DNA of 64,000 nt from NCBI GenBank assembly GCA_021292165.1, contig CM037878.1:235319546-235383545 (forward strand), given 5' to 3'. Position 1 is the stretch's first letter; each line of letters opens with the position of its first letter. The stretch comes from Shinisaurus crocodilurus (Eukaryota > Chordata > Lepidosauria > Squamata > Shinisauridae). The position numbers were made by a program, and so were the translations under genes. The notes below the pieces were generated by a model. That model saw only the letters and a program-made list of their open reading frames with translations. It did not search any database and was not told where the DNA came from. Below are positions 44,690 through 54,957 of the stretch, one piece after another.

Positions 44690-45240
44690 GGGGAGTTTGA
44701 AATAACTTCTTTGTCATGGAGGTAATATACAGCCATACTAACTGGTGGTCATTGATAGCCTTATCCTCCAGGAATTTATCAAATCCCCTTTTAAAGCTGT
44801 ACAAGTTAGTGGCTATCACTACATCTTGTGGTAGCAAATTTTATAGTTCAACAGTATGCTGTGTAAAGAATAGTCTGAATCATTGGATGACCCTGGGTTC
44901 TATCCATTTTGCTTAATTTTATACACCTCTATCATGCCCCCCGTTACTAACCTTTTTTCTCAGCTAAACAGCCCCAAACATCATAACCTTTCCTCATAGG
45001 GGATTGCTCCAGCTGCTTACCAATTATGATTGCCCTTTCCTACAACGTTTTGAGTTCTACAATATCTTTTTTGAGGTGTGGTGACCAGAACTGTGCACAG
45101 TATTCCAAGTGTGATCCCAAATCCTGGAAGAGGCTGCTCAGCAGCTGGATGTTCTCTGACCTCCCGGTGTGAAGCTCTGTTCCCAGAGGCAATGCTGGAC
45201 TCACTCCACCAGCTCTCTGCAGAGGCTGTACTAGCTTAGG
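44690..45240 (-). mobile_element. old CR1-like LINE 3' part, decayed
   Basis: Minus-strand codons with many breaks: HLEYCAQFWSPHLKKDIVELK near 45125-45045 is the CR1 motif seen intact in the young copies as [20 protein letters not shown]. Below it, 45000-44700 matches the rest of the ORF2 C-terminus (LLRKGYDVWGC..., GGIDKIKQ...-like). Much older than the three ATTCTATG copies. Confidence 0.65.
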
Positions 45241-45294
45241 GCAACTAGATGACAATTGCTACCCCCATGGTGGCTCATGTACCAGATTCTCTCC

Positions 45295-45692
45295 TAGGGA
45301 TGGGCAAATGAGCGATGTTTGAGTTTAGCAAGATTCTATGAACACCAGCATACTGCTTGTCTGTCCTCTATTTGCACTCGCATTTGTACGAATGGGAAAA
45401 TTGCACAAAATGAACAGCTATCAAATATCAACGTAGCACAAAAAATCTCCAAATTTGTGCAAATTTCCAAAATTGTTCAAATTTTCCCCATAGAATGGGT
45501 GATTTAAAATTTGCACATTTTGAGAAAGTTGTGCATTTTGGGAAAGTTGTGCATTTTTCAAGTACACATTTTGTGAATGCAAGTTTGGGAATTTGCAGAC
45601 ATTTTTGAAGAAAATGTGCTCCCATTTGTATTTGGCATTACAAATGGGGCATTTTTGAGTGCTTTGCAAAATGAAATTCTCATACTTCCCTA
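45295..45692. mobile_element. TAGGGATG-family element, AT-rich type
   Basis: Starts TAGGGATGGGCAAATGAGCG and ends AATTCTCATACTTCCCTA. The interior holds TTTGCAC, TTTGTGCAAATTTCC, TTTGCACATTTTG and a repeated GAAAGTTGTGCATTTT unit at about 45522-45562. Confidence 0.6.
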
Positions 45693-47121
45693 TTCCATCT
45701 TCTTTATGGGGTCCACAGCGGGCCTCAATAAAATGGTGTTGCTCTGCCTCTGGGTTGAGCCTATACATTCTTTCAAAGATAGCTACTGTCTTATGACATG
45801 TTTCCTGGTGTAATGAAACCATGTCAAAGGACTCTGTGGCTCCAATCTCTCCAATCTCTTTTGAATGCCAGCCCCTAGTTCAAGATCAATAGTGAGTATC
45901 ACTGCGATATTTTTATTGGGCTGTTTGTTCCATAAAGTTAGGGGTGCTCTATCAATTTTCTCATTAACTGAAGAGGCTAACTATGACATATTTGAGAACC
46001 TTTGCTAAAATATATATTTCTGGGTATAGGGAGGAATTCAACCAAATATAACGTAAAATGAAAGTCAAAGTGAAACGTTCCAGTACAACAAGATATCTGA
46101 GAAGTTTGACCAGAATATAAAAGAAGTTTGATAAGACTAGTCAAATTATTTGGGGTGTGTGAGGTTTAATATGGTCAAGTTACCATTGAACAGAAACCAA
46201 ATGAAGGAAGGAGGAAACCTTTATGTTTGTTTGTTTGTTTCCATTAAAAGGAGTTGCAAATATAGATGTCACCAAGATGTGCATTTCTGAGCTCAGAAAT
46301 ACAAATTTCAGGGACTTTTGTGCTTGTCTGAAATTTGAGGTGAGCATTATGACCCATTTTTTTCTGTGCATTGGATTCTAATTTGGAGCAGAGGAGAATT
46401 CCACTCCCCCCACTTCCCCCCAAGCCCAAACATATACTATGATTCCCATCCACCCATTCCAGGTATACTTGTTTCTGATGAACTGTGTAGCAGAAAATCA
46501 GACACTGATAGGTGGAAAAAACCTCCCCCCCCCACTTGCCACCATTCCTGGAACAACAACAACATCTAGGTAAGGACAGGGGGAGGTCTGAAAGACCCCG
46601 GGTGAGAACAATTAGGGATTAGACCTTGCTTTGTTCCCAGTCAGAAGTGTGATATGGTGCACCTCAACTCAGATTGGCTCAGGTTCAATTCAGATTGGCT
46701 CACTGCCTGATTATGGCACTGGTGACAGGGTGGAATAGTTCAACTTTACCAGAGCAAATCTTAATTTATTTTAACCCAAGCCTATCCAGTTCAAGGCTAC
46801 AGGAACTTTCCTGTCACTAGTTACAAAGGGAAATGCATTTGAAAAGAGTAGCAATCTAGAAAGCATCAGGTAAACTAAAAATAATAAACAAACAAATAAA
46901 CCAGTTTTCTACTGTAGCATAATGCCGGTGCCACTTTGCTGGGGCCTTTCTTATATTTGCTGGATATGACCATCTGGATTAGAAATAGCTGCTTTTTCCA
47001 TGCCACAGATAAATCATGATGTGATAGTGTTGGCACTTAACTGTGGTAACTTCAGGACACACCTCCAGCTCCTGGAGAACAAAGAAAGAATGAAAGGAAA
47101 ACTGATTCAGTAACTGGAATA
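45693..47121. other. no recognised feature
   Basis: About 1.4 kb without a recognised gene or repeat, apart from C-rich and AAC runs at 46525-46566. Confidence 0.5.
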
Positions 47122-47209
47122 ATAGAATCATAGAATCATAGAAAAGTAGAGTTGGAAGGGGCCTACAAGGCCATCGAGTCCAACCCCCTGCTCAATGCAG
47201 GAATCTAGG
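47122..47209 (-). repeat. CR1 3' UTR and ATTCTATG tail
   Basis: After the ORF2 stop: GGGGGTTGGACTCGATGGCC, TTGGAAGG-complement, then CTTTTCTATGATTCTATGAT. The octamer tail is the end by which CR1 is recognised by its own enzyme, and is shared with 9775-9794, 12302-12326 and the 5S SINE. Confidence 0.85.
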
Positions 47210-50080
47210 TCAAAGCATCTCTGACAGATGTCTGTCCAGCTGCACCTTGAATGCCTCCAGAGTGGGAGAGCCCACGACCTCCCTAGGTAGTTGATTCCAT
47301 TGTCTTATTGCTCTGACAGTCAGGAAATTTTTCCTGATGTTTAGGTGGAATCTAGGTTCCTGTAACTTGAGCCCATTATTCCGTGTCCTGCAAACTGGGA
47401 TGACCGAGAAGAGATCTTTGCCCTCCTCTGTGTGACATCCCTTCAAATACTGGAAGAGTGCGATCATATCTCCCCTCAGTCTCCTCTTCTGAAGGCTAAA
47501 CATGCCCAGTTCTTTCAGTCTCTCCTCATAGGGCCTTGTTTCCAGTCCCTTTATCATCCTTGTTGCCCTCCTCTGAACCCTCTCCAGTTTGTCTATGTCC
47601 TTCTTAAAGTGAGGTGCCCAGAACTGGACGCAGTACTCAAGATGAGGCCTAACCAGTGCCGAGTAAAGGGGAATTATCACTTCCCGCGATTTGGAAGCTA
47701 TACTTCTATTAATACAGCCCAAAATTGCATTTGCCTTCTTTGCAGCCACATCGCATTGCTGGCTCATATTCAGTTTGTGATCTACCACAATTCCAAGATC
47801 CTTTTCACTTGTAGTATTGTTGAGCCAAGTGTCCCCCATTCTGTAACTCTGCATTTGGTTTCTTCTCCCTAGGTGCAGCACTTGGCATTTATCCCTATTA
47901 AATTTCATTCTGTTGTTTTCGGCCCAGCGCTCCAGCCTATCGAGGTCACTTTGAATTTTGTTTCTGTCTTCCAGAGTATTAGCTGTTCCACCCAACTTTG
48001 TGTCATCTGCAAATTTGATAAGCATTCCCTGTACCTCCTGATCCAAGTCATTAATAAAAATGTTGAAGAGCACCGGGCCCAGGACCGAGCCCTGTGGTAC
48101 CCCGCTCGTTACCTCTCCCCAGTTTGAGAAGGAACCATTGATAAGCACTCTTTGAGTCCGATTCTTTAGCCAATTGTGGATCCACCTGATAGTTGTTCCA
48201 TCTAGCCCACTCTTAGCTAGCTTACTAATCAGGATATCATGAGGCACTTTGTCGAAAGCTTTGCTGAAGTCCAGGTATATAATGTCCACAGCATTCCCAC
48301 AGTCCACAAGGGAGGTTACCCGATCAAAAAATGAGATCAGATTAGTCTGACAGGATTTGTTCTTGACAAATCCATGCTGGCTTCTAGTAATCACTGCATT
48401 GTTTTCAAGGTGCTTGCAGACTGACTTCTTTATAATCTGCTCAAAAATCTTCCCGGGGATTGATGTCAGACTGACTGGCCTATAGTTCCCAGGTTCCTCC
48501 TTCTTGCCTTTTTTGAAGATGGGAACAACATTTGCCCTCCTCCAGTCGTCTGGCACTTCACCTGTCCTCCATGATTTCTCAAAGATAATAGACAGTGGTT
48601 CTGAGAGTTCTTCTGCCAGTTCCTTTATTACTCTAGGATGCAGCTCATCAGGCCCTGGAGATTTAAACTCGTTCAGAGTAATCAGGTGCTCCTTGACCAT
48701 TTGCCTATCAATCTCAAGCTGCAATTCTGCCCCTTCAGTCTGCACTTCAGGTTTGCCAGGGGGGTCATAGACCCTCTTTTGGGAGAAGACCGAGCCGAAG
48801 TAGGAATTGAACACTTCTGCCTTTTCTTTGTCTTCTGTTATCAATTTGCCATCCTCATTGCGTAGTTGAACCACCAGTTCTTTCTTCTGTCTTTTACTGT
48901 GCATGTATCTGAAGAAAGCTTTTTTGTTGCTTTTAGCATTCCTCACTAACCTTAGCTCATTCTCAGCTTTAGCCTTCCTGACACTATTCCTGCAGTTCTG
49001 TGCTACCTGCCTGTACTCTTCCCCTGTAGCCTGTCCTTCCTTCCACTTCCTATACGTGTCCTTTTTTGTTTTCAGGTCATCTTTGAGTTTATTGTGAAGC
49101 CACATTGGCTTCTTCTGTTGCCCTCTGCCTTTTCTCCTTGTGGGAATTGTTTGCAATTGTGCCTTTAAAATTTCCTTTTTTAAAAACTCCCACCCCTCCT
49201 GGGCTCCCTTTCTCGTGAGAGTCACTTGCCATGGGATCTTACTAATCATTGTTCTGAGTTTGTTAAAATTGGCTTTCCTAAAATCCAGGGTACGTGTTTG
49301 GCTACACTCAGCTTTTGCTTCTGTTAGAATCAAGAACTCAAGTATAACATGGTCACTTTCCCCCAGAGTTCCCGAAACTGCCACTTTATCCACTAACTCG
49401 TCTCTGTTGGTTAGAATCAGGTCAAGGATAGCCGATCCTCTAGTTCCTTCCTCCACTTTCTGTAGGAGGAAGTTATCAGCAGCACAGCTCAGGAATTTCT
49501 TGGAGGGGCCATGTTTGGCTGAATAAGTCTCCCAACAGATATCAGGGAAATTGAAGTCCCCCATTACTACCACATCATGCCTCCTTGAAACAATGGCAAT
49601 TTGCTTTTCAAAAGTTCCATCCTCGTCTTCTCCTTGATTGGGTGGTCGGTAGTAGACTCCAACTGCCATGTTCGCTTTATTCTTTGCCCCCTTTATTTTA
49701 ACCCAGATGCTCTCAATGGGGCTGCCAAGCTCCTCTTCCTGTATCTCTGTGCAGAGATACGTATTTTTAACATACAGTGCAACTCCACCTCCCTTTCTGT
49801 TGCTTCTGTTCCTTTTGAACAAGTTATACCCTTCAATTGCTGTATTCCAGTCATGGGAGTCATCCCACCAGGTTTCAGTTATCCCTATCAAGTCGTACTT
49901 GCCCTCATGTATCAAGAGTTCAAGTTCGTCTTGTTTATTGCCCATACTCCTGGCATTAGTATAGAGACATTGAAGATTATGTGCTTTATAGTCCGACTTT
50001 CCCCCTACATTTTGTGGTAGACTATCAATGGGCACTGCTGGAGCTGTTCTCTCCATTGTGGCATAGAGGCCTTCTTCCAT
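47210..50080 (-). CDS. CR1 ORF2: APE endonuclease and reverse transcriptase
   Basis: 956 codons, intact. It nicks target DNA and copies CR1 RNA into the nick (target-primed reverse transcription). N-terminal APE-like endonuclease at residues about 35-250: catalytic Asn in LYTNARS (42), Glu in GITETWW (69), GDFNFPD (174-180) and ESDHVILEF (241-249) with the terminal His. A basic linker follows. Reverse transcriptase at about 465-760: NYRPVSLTS (532-540), DFSKAFD (604-610), [10 protein letters not shown] (660-669) and the catalytic FADDTK (690-695). C-terminal domain has [18 protein letters not shown] and basic RRATRMIKG. All expected residues are present. The ATG chosen gives MEEGLYATMERT and lies 38 bp after the ORF1 stop, the usual close spacing in CR1. 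Whether it is expressed cannot be judged. Confidence 0.95.
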   Translation of the reverse strand: MEEGLYATMERTAPAVPIDSLPQNVGGKSDYKAHNLQCLYTNARSMGNKQDELELLIHEGKYDLIGITETWWDDSHDWNTAIEGYNLFKRNRSNRKGGGVALYVKNTYLCTEIQEEELGSPIESIWVKIKGAKNKANMAVGVYYRPPNQGEDEDGTFEKQIAIVSRRHDVVVMGDFNFPDICWETYSAKHGPSKKFLSCAADNFLLQKVEEGTRGSAILDLILTNRDELVDKVAVSGTLGESDHVILEFLILTEAKAECSQTRTLDFRKANFNKLRTMISKIPWQVTLTRKGAQEGWEFLKKEILKAQLQTIPTRRKGRGQQKKPMWLHNKLKDDLKTKKDTYRKWKEGQATGEEYRQVAQNCRNSVRKAKAENELRLVRNAKSNKKAFFRYMHSKRQKKELVVQLRNEDGKLITEDKEKAEVFNSYFGSVFSQKRVYDPPGKPEVQTEGAELQLEIDRQMVKEHLITLNEFKSPGPDELHPRVIKELAEELSEPLSIIFEKSWRTGEVPDDWRRANVVPIFKKGKKEEPGNYRPVSLTSIPGKIFEQIIKKSVCKHLENNAVITRSQHGFVKNKSCQTNLISFFDRVTSLVDCGNAVDIIYLDFSKAFDKVPHDILISKLAKSGLDGTTIRWIHNWLKNRTQRVLINGSFSNWGEVTSGVPQGSVLGPVLFNIFINDLDQEVQGMLIKFADDTKLGGTANTLEDRNKIQSDLDRLERWAENNRMKFNRDKCQVLHLGRRNQMQSYRMGDTWLNNTTSEKDLGIVVDHKLNMSQQCDVAAKKANAILGCINRSIASKSREVIIPLYSALVRPHLEYCVQFWAPHFKKDIDKLERVQRRATRMIKGLETRPYEERLKELGMFSLQKRRLRGDMIALFQYLKGCHTEEGKDLFSVIPVCRTRNNGLKLQEPRFHLNIRKNFLTVRAIRQWNQLPREVVGSPTLEAFKVQLDRHLSEML

Positions 50081-50118
50081 TGGTACCCCCGAGTTTATGT
50101 CTCCCTCCCCTGTTGGAT

Positions 50119-51147
50119 TCAGTTTAAAGCCCTCCTGATTAAGTTCCTCATGCTGTGGCCAAACACATTCTTCCCAGTCCTTGTGAGGTGCAACCCATCC
50201 TTTGCCAGCAGTCCATCTTCCAGGAAGTGTAGCCCGTGGTCCCAGAATCCAAATCCCTCACGTCGGCTCCACCTTCGTAGCCAGTCATTCACTCGGAGTA
50301 TTTTTCTTTCCCTTTCTATGCCTCTTCCAAGTACTGGAAGGATGGATGAGAAAACTATCTGGGCCCCGAAGTTCTTGAGTTCCCTTCCCAGCTCTTCAAA
50401 GTCTGCCGTGATTTCTTTGTAACTCCGCTTGGCAGTATCATTTGTACCCACGTGGAAGAGAAGAAAGGGGTATGTGTCGGTGGGCTGCATGAGCCTCGGC
50501 AGCTGCTCTGTCACATCCTTAATCCGTGCCCCAGGGAGACAGCACACCTGGCGAGTCCATGGGTCTTCGCGACATACTTTGGCTTCGATCCCCCGCAGGA
50601 GGGAGTCTCCCACTACGAGTACTCTTCTCTTCCTCTTGCTGTAGGCCTTGGTTTGATTGCCTCCACTTGACTGACCCTCAGCCTCTTGCTCGCTGTCACG
50701 TTGGGTGCCCGATAATCCGTCCTCTGCAGGCTGTCCTCTGCTCTCGTCCTCAAGTACATGGAAGCGGTTCCATAGCTCCACTGCTTCCACAGGCGCAGAG
50801 TGTCTTGTAGTTCTTCTGCTCCTAACAGTCACCCTTTTCCAGGGGGTTCCCCCTGCGTTATTTTCCCTTGCCTCTGCAGTCTCCGACTCCGCCTCTTCCT
50901 GCCGTTGCCCTTCTGGCTCCTGTACTGTGCTTTGGTGCTGTAGATTCACCGTTCTGTCTAAGAACTCCTCACTTTCTCTTATGCTCCTGAGGGTTGACAC
51001 TTGCTGCTCCAGTCCTCTGACCTTTTCTTCCAACAGTGTGACCAGCTTGCACTTGTTGCACGTGTAGGCCATGTCGATCTCCGGCAGGAAAACAAACATT
51101 GCACACCCCTTGCAGGTCACCACCACTGCTGAGTCCTTTCCTTCCAT
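50119..51147 (-). CDS. CR1 ORF1: zinc-binding, coiled-coil, SGNH-esterase protein
   Basis: 342 codons, intact. CR1 ORF1 proteins bind RNA and carry a lipid-esterase-like domain of unclear role in retrotransposition. N-terminus: CKGC (12-15) and CNKC (30-33), a four-Cys zinc-binding pattern. Next a likely coiled coil, LLEEKVRGLEQQVSTL (38-53). A Glu/Gln/Ser-rich linker fills about 57-170. The SGNH hydrolase domain runs from about 175: block I VVGDSLLRG with Ser182, block II Gly in PGARIKD, block III GTND (234-237), block V DGLHL with Asp317 and His320. The catalytic Ser, Asp and His and the Gly/Asn are all kept. Upstream of ORF2 by 38 bp on the same transcript. Confidence 0.9.
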   Translation of the reverse strand: MEGKDSAVVVTCKGCAMFVFLPEIDMAYTCNKCKLVTLLEEKVRGLEQQVSTLRSIRESEEFLDRTVNLQHQSTVQEPEGQRQEEAESETAEARENNAGGTPWKRVTVRSRRTTRHSAPVEAVELWNRFHVLEDESRGQPAEDGLSGTQRDSEQEAEGQSSGGNQTKAYSKRKRRVLVVGDSLLRGIEAKVCREDPWTRQVCCLPGARIKDVTEQLPRLMQPTDTYPFLLFHVGTNDTAKRSYKEITADFEELGRELKNFGAQIVFSSILPVLGRGIERERKILRVNDWLRRWSRREGFGFWDHGLHFLEDGLLAKDGLHLTRTGKNVFGHSMRNLIRRALN

Positions 51148-51240
51148 AGTGCTCTGTTTCTGTCTTCCTTTTCACAGTCCCCAAAACAGCTGGAGCCTCT
51201 CTCCTGTTGTGCTCCTGCTCAGCTGGGAGTCAGGAACAGA

Positions 51241-51760
51241 ATCACTTCTCCTTCCTTGGATAATATTGACCTGGAAATGGAGGACCATGCTTCACAAAAA
51301 GGGCATGTCCTGACATGGAGGGCCTGTTCAAGTGTTCCTTCTCATAGGCTCTGGTACCTAGTGAGGGGTCTACCAGTAGCTGGCAGGCAAGCTTGGGTGC
51401 CTGGGGACACTCAAGTCAGACCTTTTTGAAGCACTGGACATTACAGCCTCCAGAGTAAGAAAAACTTATGAAAGGTAAGCTTGGGAGAATTTGTGTAGAG
51501 CTGTGTGCAAATGGCCTCTCAATATTTTCCACCATATCTAATCGCTTCGCCAAATTTCTTTAGGGTGAGGCAAAATTCTCCACCAATTCCTCTGGGTTGC
51601 AATTCACTGTTAGCAGTGGCAGAGCATAGTTTCCTTCTTTTTTTCTTAAGGTGTTTTTTTGTTCTTGTTGCCACTACACCTGGGAGCAGCAGCAACTGTG
51701 TTGATAGCCTAGATGCCATTTTATATCTCTCACAATGCCCAGACCTCACATTATTTCAAG
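51241..51760. other. no recognised feature
   Basis: Flank of the full-length CR1; part may be additional CR1 5' UTR. No other feature is recognised. Confidence 0.4.
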
Positions 51761-52162
51761 TAGGGGTGGGCCATTCTCTGGGACCCAACCTGCCTCTGGC
51801 TCATCAGATGCCGCTGCTGTGCCCACAGAGCTGGGACAAAAGTGGGGGCGTGCCGCACCGCTCGTCGGACTACTGGGTTCCTGGTAGGCAGCTGTTTACA
51901 TAGAAAATGCCTTAAGATACATCAAAAGTGGCTGCAATTTGTGCAAGTTATGCAAATTGCAGTCACTTTTGGCATATCTTAAGGCATTTTCTGCATAAAC
52001 AGCAGCTTACCAGAAACCCGGAAGTCACTTTCCCGGCTCGACTTGGGAGAATGCAAGTCAAGCTTACCTTCTTGGTAAGCGAGACAGAGTTCAGGGGGGT
52101 TGAGCCAAGTCAGTCTGCCAGATTTCCATTCCACCTCTGAACAAAATCCTTGCACATCCCTA
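51761..52162 (-). mobile_element. TAGGGATG-family MITE
   Basis: Left end TAGGGGTGGGCCATTC, right end CTTGCACATCCCTA. Strong central palindrome: AGAAAATGCCTTAAGATACA is mirrored by GCATATCTTAAGGCATTTTC, flanking AATTTGTGCAAGTTATGCAA. Blocks GGACTACTGGGTTCCTGG and CCCGGAAGTCACTTTCCC are mirror copies, so each half repeats the other. Confidence 0.7.
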
Positions 52163-52922
52163 GCCGGCACTGTGAAGGAAGCAATGACAGCTGCCAGAAA
52201 AAAATGGAGAACATTGAGAGAAAATTCTGCAAAGTGGGCTTCCCCCCTCCTTTTTGTTTCTTTGTGGGAGGTGAAATCTCATGTTTTTCAGGGGGAAAAG
52301 ACCACTAAGAAATGTTGACTTAGCTTTGTTTTAAATAATATTTTCTTGAGTTTTAAATCACATGTTTTCAATATAATCAATGAGTATATAGAAAATATTA
52401 CAACTTTTTTCAACTAGCAAAACACATACATTACATAAACAATCCAATTACAGGAATCAAAGAAAGTTCAATATATTAGTAACCTTAGATTTATCCACAG
52501 CAGTTCATCAGGGGTTTAAGATCCATTTGTAATTATCTAAACATATCTTTACATATCCATGACATGCTGGTGCTCAGTTTCTCCTGTTTGTGGAAAACAT
52601 ACAAGGAATTTTAAGGGAACTATAAGACTATAAGTCAAACATTTTTTCAGGGAGGTTCCACAGGTTTTTACATTATTGAAGCCATTTCCTATCAGGAAGA
52701 TTCTGAAGTAAAGTTGACTAATTAATCTAATCATCCACTCATGTGCATTGTGTCAACTGCTTGGCTTACAATTTAGATGCTGTATAACATGCCTGGAAAA
52801 CTTTTATGTCAATAAAAATAAAGAAGAACATTTTTTGTTCATTAGGGTATAAAAGTATATCTGATCTAAGTCAACAATAAGGGCTACTGCATTGCTGTAT
52901 ACAATTAGGTGGATGCTTAAAG
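52163..52922. other. no recognised feature
   Basis: AT-rich non-coding DNA. Confidence 0.5.
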
Positions 52923-53270
52923 TAGGGATGTTACCTTTTGGCTCGCGCGGGCTGAGTGGGACCGAACTCGGTCCGGGTCGTGCGAGGCACGCAAGCCTAT
53001 CTGAGGCTGGGAGGCAGCTCGCTGGCTAATAGATTTATTTAAGCCCTGTTACCCTGGTTCCCCCCGCCAAAAACATATAGCGCGGATCCAGTGCGCCGGA
53101 GCAGTCACTTCCGCTGTGCCGGAAGTGACGCGATGGGACCAGCGCGGCCGGCACGGGCGGCGTGGAGAATGCTCCGCGCCGCTCAGAAAATCGAGCACGG
53201 GCGGCCGCCGCTGTGGAGAGTCGAGCCGGCGGAGAACCGAGCCCCCCAGAAGGTTCGTGCCACATCCCTA
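52923..53270. mobile_element. TAGGGATG-family MITE, GC-rich and CpG-dense member
   Basis: TAGGGATGTTACC at the left and CGTGCCACATCCCTA at the right are inverted ends. Unlike other members the interior is GC-rich with many CG pairs (GGCTCGCGCGGGCTGAG, GCGCGGCCGGCACGG). The core CACTTCCGCTGTGCCGGAAGTG is a near-perfect palindrome. Confidence 0.65.
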
Positions 53271-53481
53271 GCAAGCCAAAGGGACTTAAGAAACCTAACT
53301 ATGCATAGGATTTCCATTGGTTTTAGTGCATTTGGACTGCACTCTGAGTATTGCAGAGTTTAGTTAAATTCATTGATAAGCATAAAGCCACATATAAACT
53401 TAATGAATACATATCAAAGAAAATAATGAAGATTTTGCTATGGTTTATCTCCTAATATTACCTTTGTTTTGATGCAACTCC

Positions 53482-53483
<2 letters not shown>
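53271..53483. other. no recognised feature
   Basis: Short stretch of non-coding DNA. Confidence 0.45.

Positions 53484-53513
<30 letters not shown>
53484..53513. repeat. (TTA)n microsatellite
   Basis: About ten ATT units with one break. Confidence 0.95.
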
Positions 53514-53515
<2 letters not shown>

Positions 53516-53915
53516 ATTTATTTATCGATGTACATAGAATAAAAACAATAAAATACATTTAAAACAATATAAAAATTTTAAAATCTTAACCCACCCCATA
53601 TTCCTGCCTGAACAACCAGGTTTTTAATGAGCGACGGAAGCTCAGCAGAGAGGGGGCATGGCGGAGGTTACTCGGGAGAGAGTTCCACAGTACGGGGGGC
53701 ACCACAGAAAAGGCCCTCTTCCTCATCCCCACCAGTCTAGCTGCTCTGGCTGAAGGGAGAAGGAGAAGGCCATCCGTGGCAGATCTTGTTGAGCGGCCCA
53801 ATTGGTGTTGTTGGAGACGCTCCTTGAGATAGACTGGACCGGAGCCATATAGGGTTTTAAAGGTCAAAACCAACACCTTGAATTCGGCTCAGCAAGCAAC
53901 CTTTAATTTGATTCA
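53510..53915 (-). mobile_element. L2-like LINE 3' fragment
   Basis: Minus-strand frame 53876-53586 encodes VLTFKTLYGSGPVYLKERLQ, RRAFSVVPPVLWNSLPS and FRRSLKTWLF, the ORF2 C-terminus, followed by a 3' UTR ending near the TTA repeat. It is clearly the same family as 16645-17165 and retains an open frame over 96 codons. Confidence 0.75.
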
Positions 53916-54365
53916 TAAACATGAACAGTTCAGTGCAACCTCTAAATCGAAGGGAAACTGAAATATTATATTTAGCCTTAAGTAAAGTAATTACATTAAA
54001 TTGCATGATGAACAACTAAAAAATAAATTCTGTAACATGTAGTTTTCTGGCCTGATTTTTTTCCAGGGAAGTTTGAGGTTCCATATATCAAAAGCAACTT
54101 AATTCCTAGAATATACAGCTTGTCAAGGATACAACAAAATTAAGAAGAGCCTTCTTAATATACACAGAAGTGGGGGGGGGGAACCAGTTTTACCACATTG
54201 GACAGATGGTTTGCTAAAATATAGGACTGCTCGTTTGGAAGAACTCAGGAATCTAAACTAAGTAACACAAATTATTCATACAGAAGGTACTGTAAACGTA
54301 TTCAGAGCCATAAAACTAGATCCAAGCTGAAAGTTCTTTGAATAACTTTTTCACTCAAACCTTTA

Positions 54366-54366
<1 letters not shown>
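53916..54366. other. no recognised feature
   Basis: Non-coding DNA; a G run lies at 54172-54180. Confidence 0.45.

Positions 54367-54401
<35 letters not shown>
54367..54401. repeat. (GT)n microsatellite
   Basis: About sixteen GT units, 20 bp before the solo LTR. Confidence 0.95.
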
Positions 54402-54405
<4 letters not shown>

Positions 54406-54423
54406 AAGGTTTACTGATGGTAT

Positions 54424-54957
54424 TGTGAGAGTTGGACTGACCCGGGTTCAAAAGCTCCCCTAGCCAATGACACTCAGTCCCAGTCACGCAAGCGGAAGGA
54501 GGAGATAACAGCAGTTAATAAAGATTAAAGAGTTTATTTGTAAGACCCAATTACATGGGATTAAGGCAATCAATGCATCTCTACTCACTACATCATAGCA
54601 GACTCAAAACCTATACCCCAGTGGTAAGGCTAGATGAAGTGAAGTCCAAGACAATACATGTCGAGACGAACAAGCAGCAGAGAGAGATGAAGAGGAATGA
54701 CGGAAGCAAGTGAGTGTGCTAGCTTATATACCCCAGACCCTGCATCTATAAATAGGACATTACTCACCCCAGTGTATAACCTATTCATCAACATGTTTAC
54801 TGCTTCAAACCTGTTCAAGGCTGCTGAGTCACATCACCTCGAGACCATGTCTCCTGACCAAAGGCCTTGTATACTTGAACTAAAGTAACACCCACCAGGT
54901 CAGGTGATAATCCCGATGTCAGGTGGTAATCTCGTTCTGCCTATGCAAAACCCAACA
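54424..54957 (-). mobile_element. solo LTR with 5-bp target duplication
   Basis: On minus it starts TGTTGGGTTTTGCATAGG and ends CCAACTCTCACA (TG...CA), 534 bp. The pentamer GGTAT flanks it on both sides (54419-54423 and 54958-54962). It has a TATATAAG box at about 54729-54722 and AATAAA at 54538-54533, in U3-R-U5 order about 190 bp apart. There is no internal retroviral sequence next to it, so it is a recombined solo LTR. The exact family is not recognised. Confidence 0.82.

Larger units (their letters stand above)
47122..51240 (-). mobile_element. full-length CR1 LINE with both ORFs open
   Basis: Minus strand, 5' to 3': short 5' UTR (about 51240-51148), ORF1 (51147-50119), a 38-bp spacer, ORF2 (50080-47210) and a short 3' UTR ending in ATTCTATG repeats (47145-47122). 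No stop or frameshift breaks either ORF, and the sequence is nearly identical to the two other young copies. CR1 elements target-prime reverse transcription at their own 3' octamer tail and usually leave no long target duplication; none is seen. The 5' end is uncertain because a longer GC-rich 5' UTR may extend past 51240. Confidence 0.95.

Noticed and set aside
47432..50020. Long plus-strand frames opposite CR1 ORF2 (for example 47432-47872, 49601-50020)
   Set aside because: They are the antisense of conserved ORF2 codons; the same antisense frames appear opposite the other CR1 copies at 9043-9576 and 11574-12014.
50150..51067. Plus-strand frames opposite CR1 ORF1
   Set aside because: Antisense shadows of ORF1, with no domain of their own.
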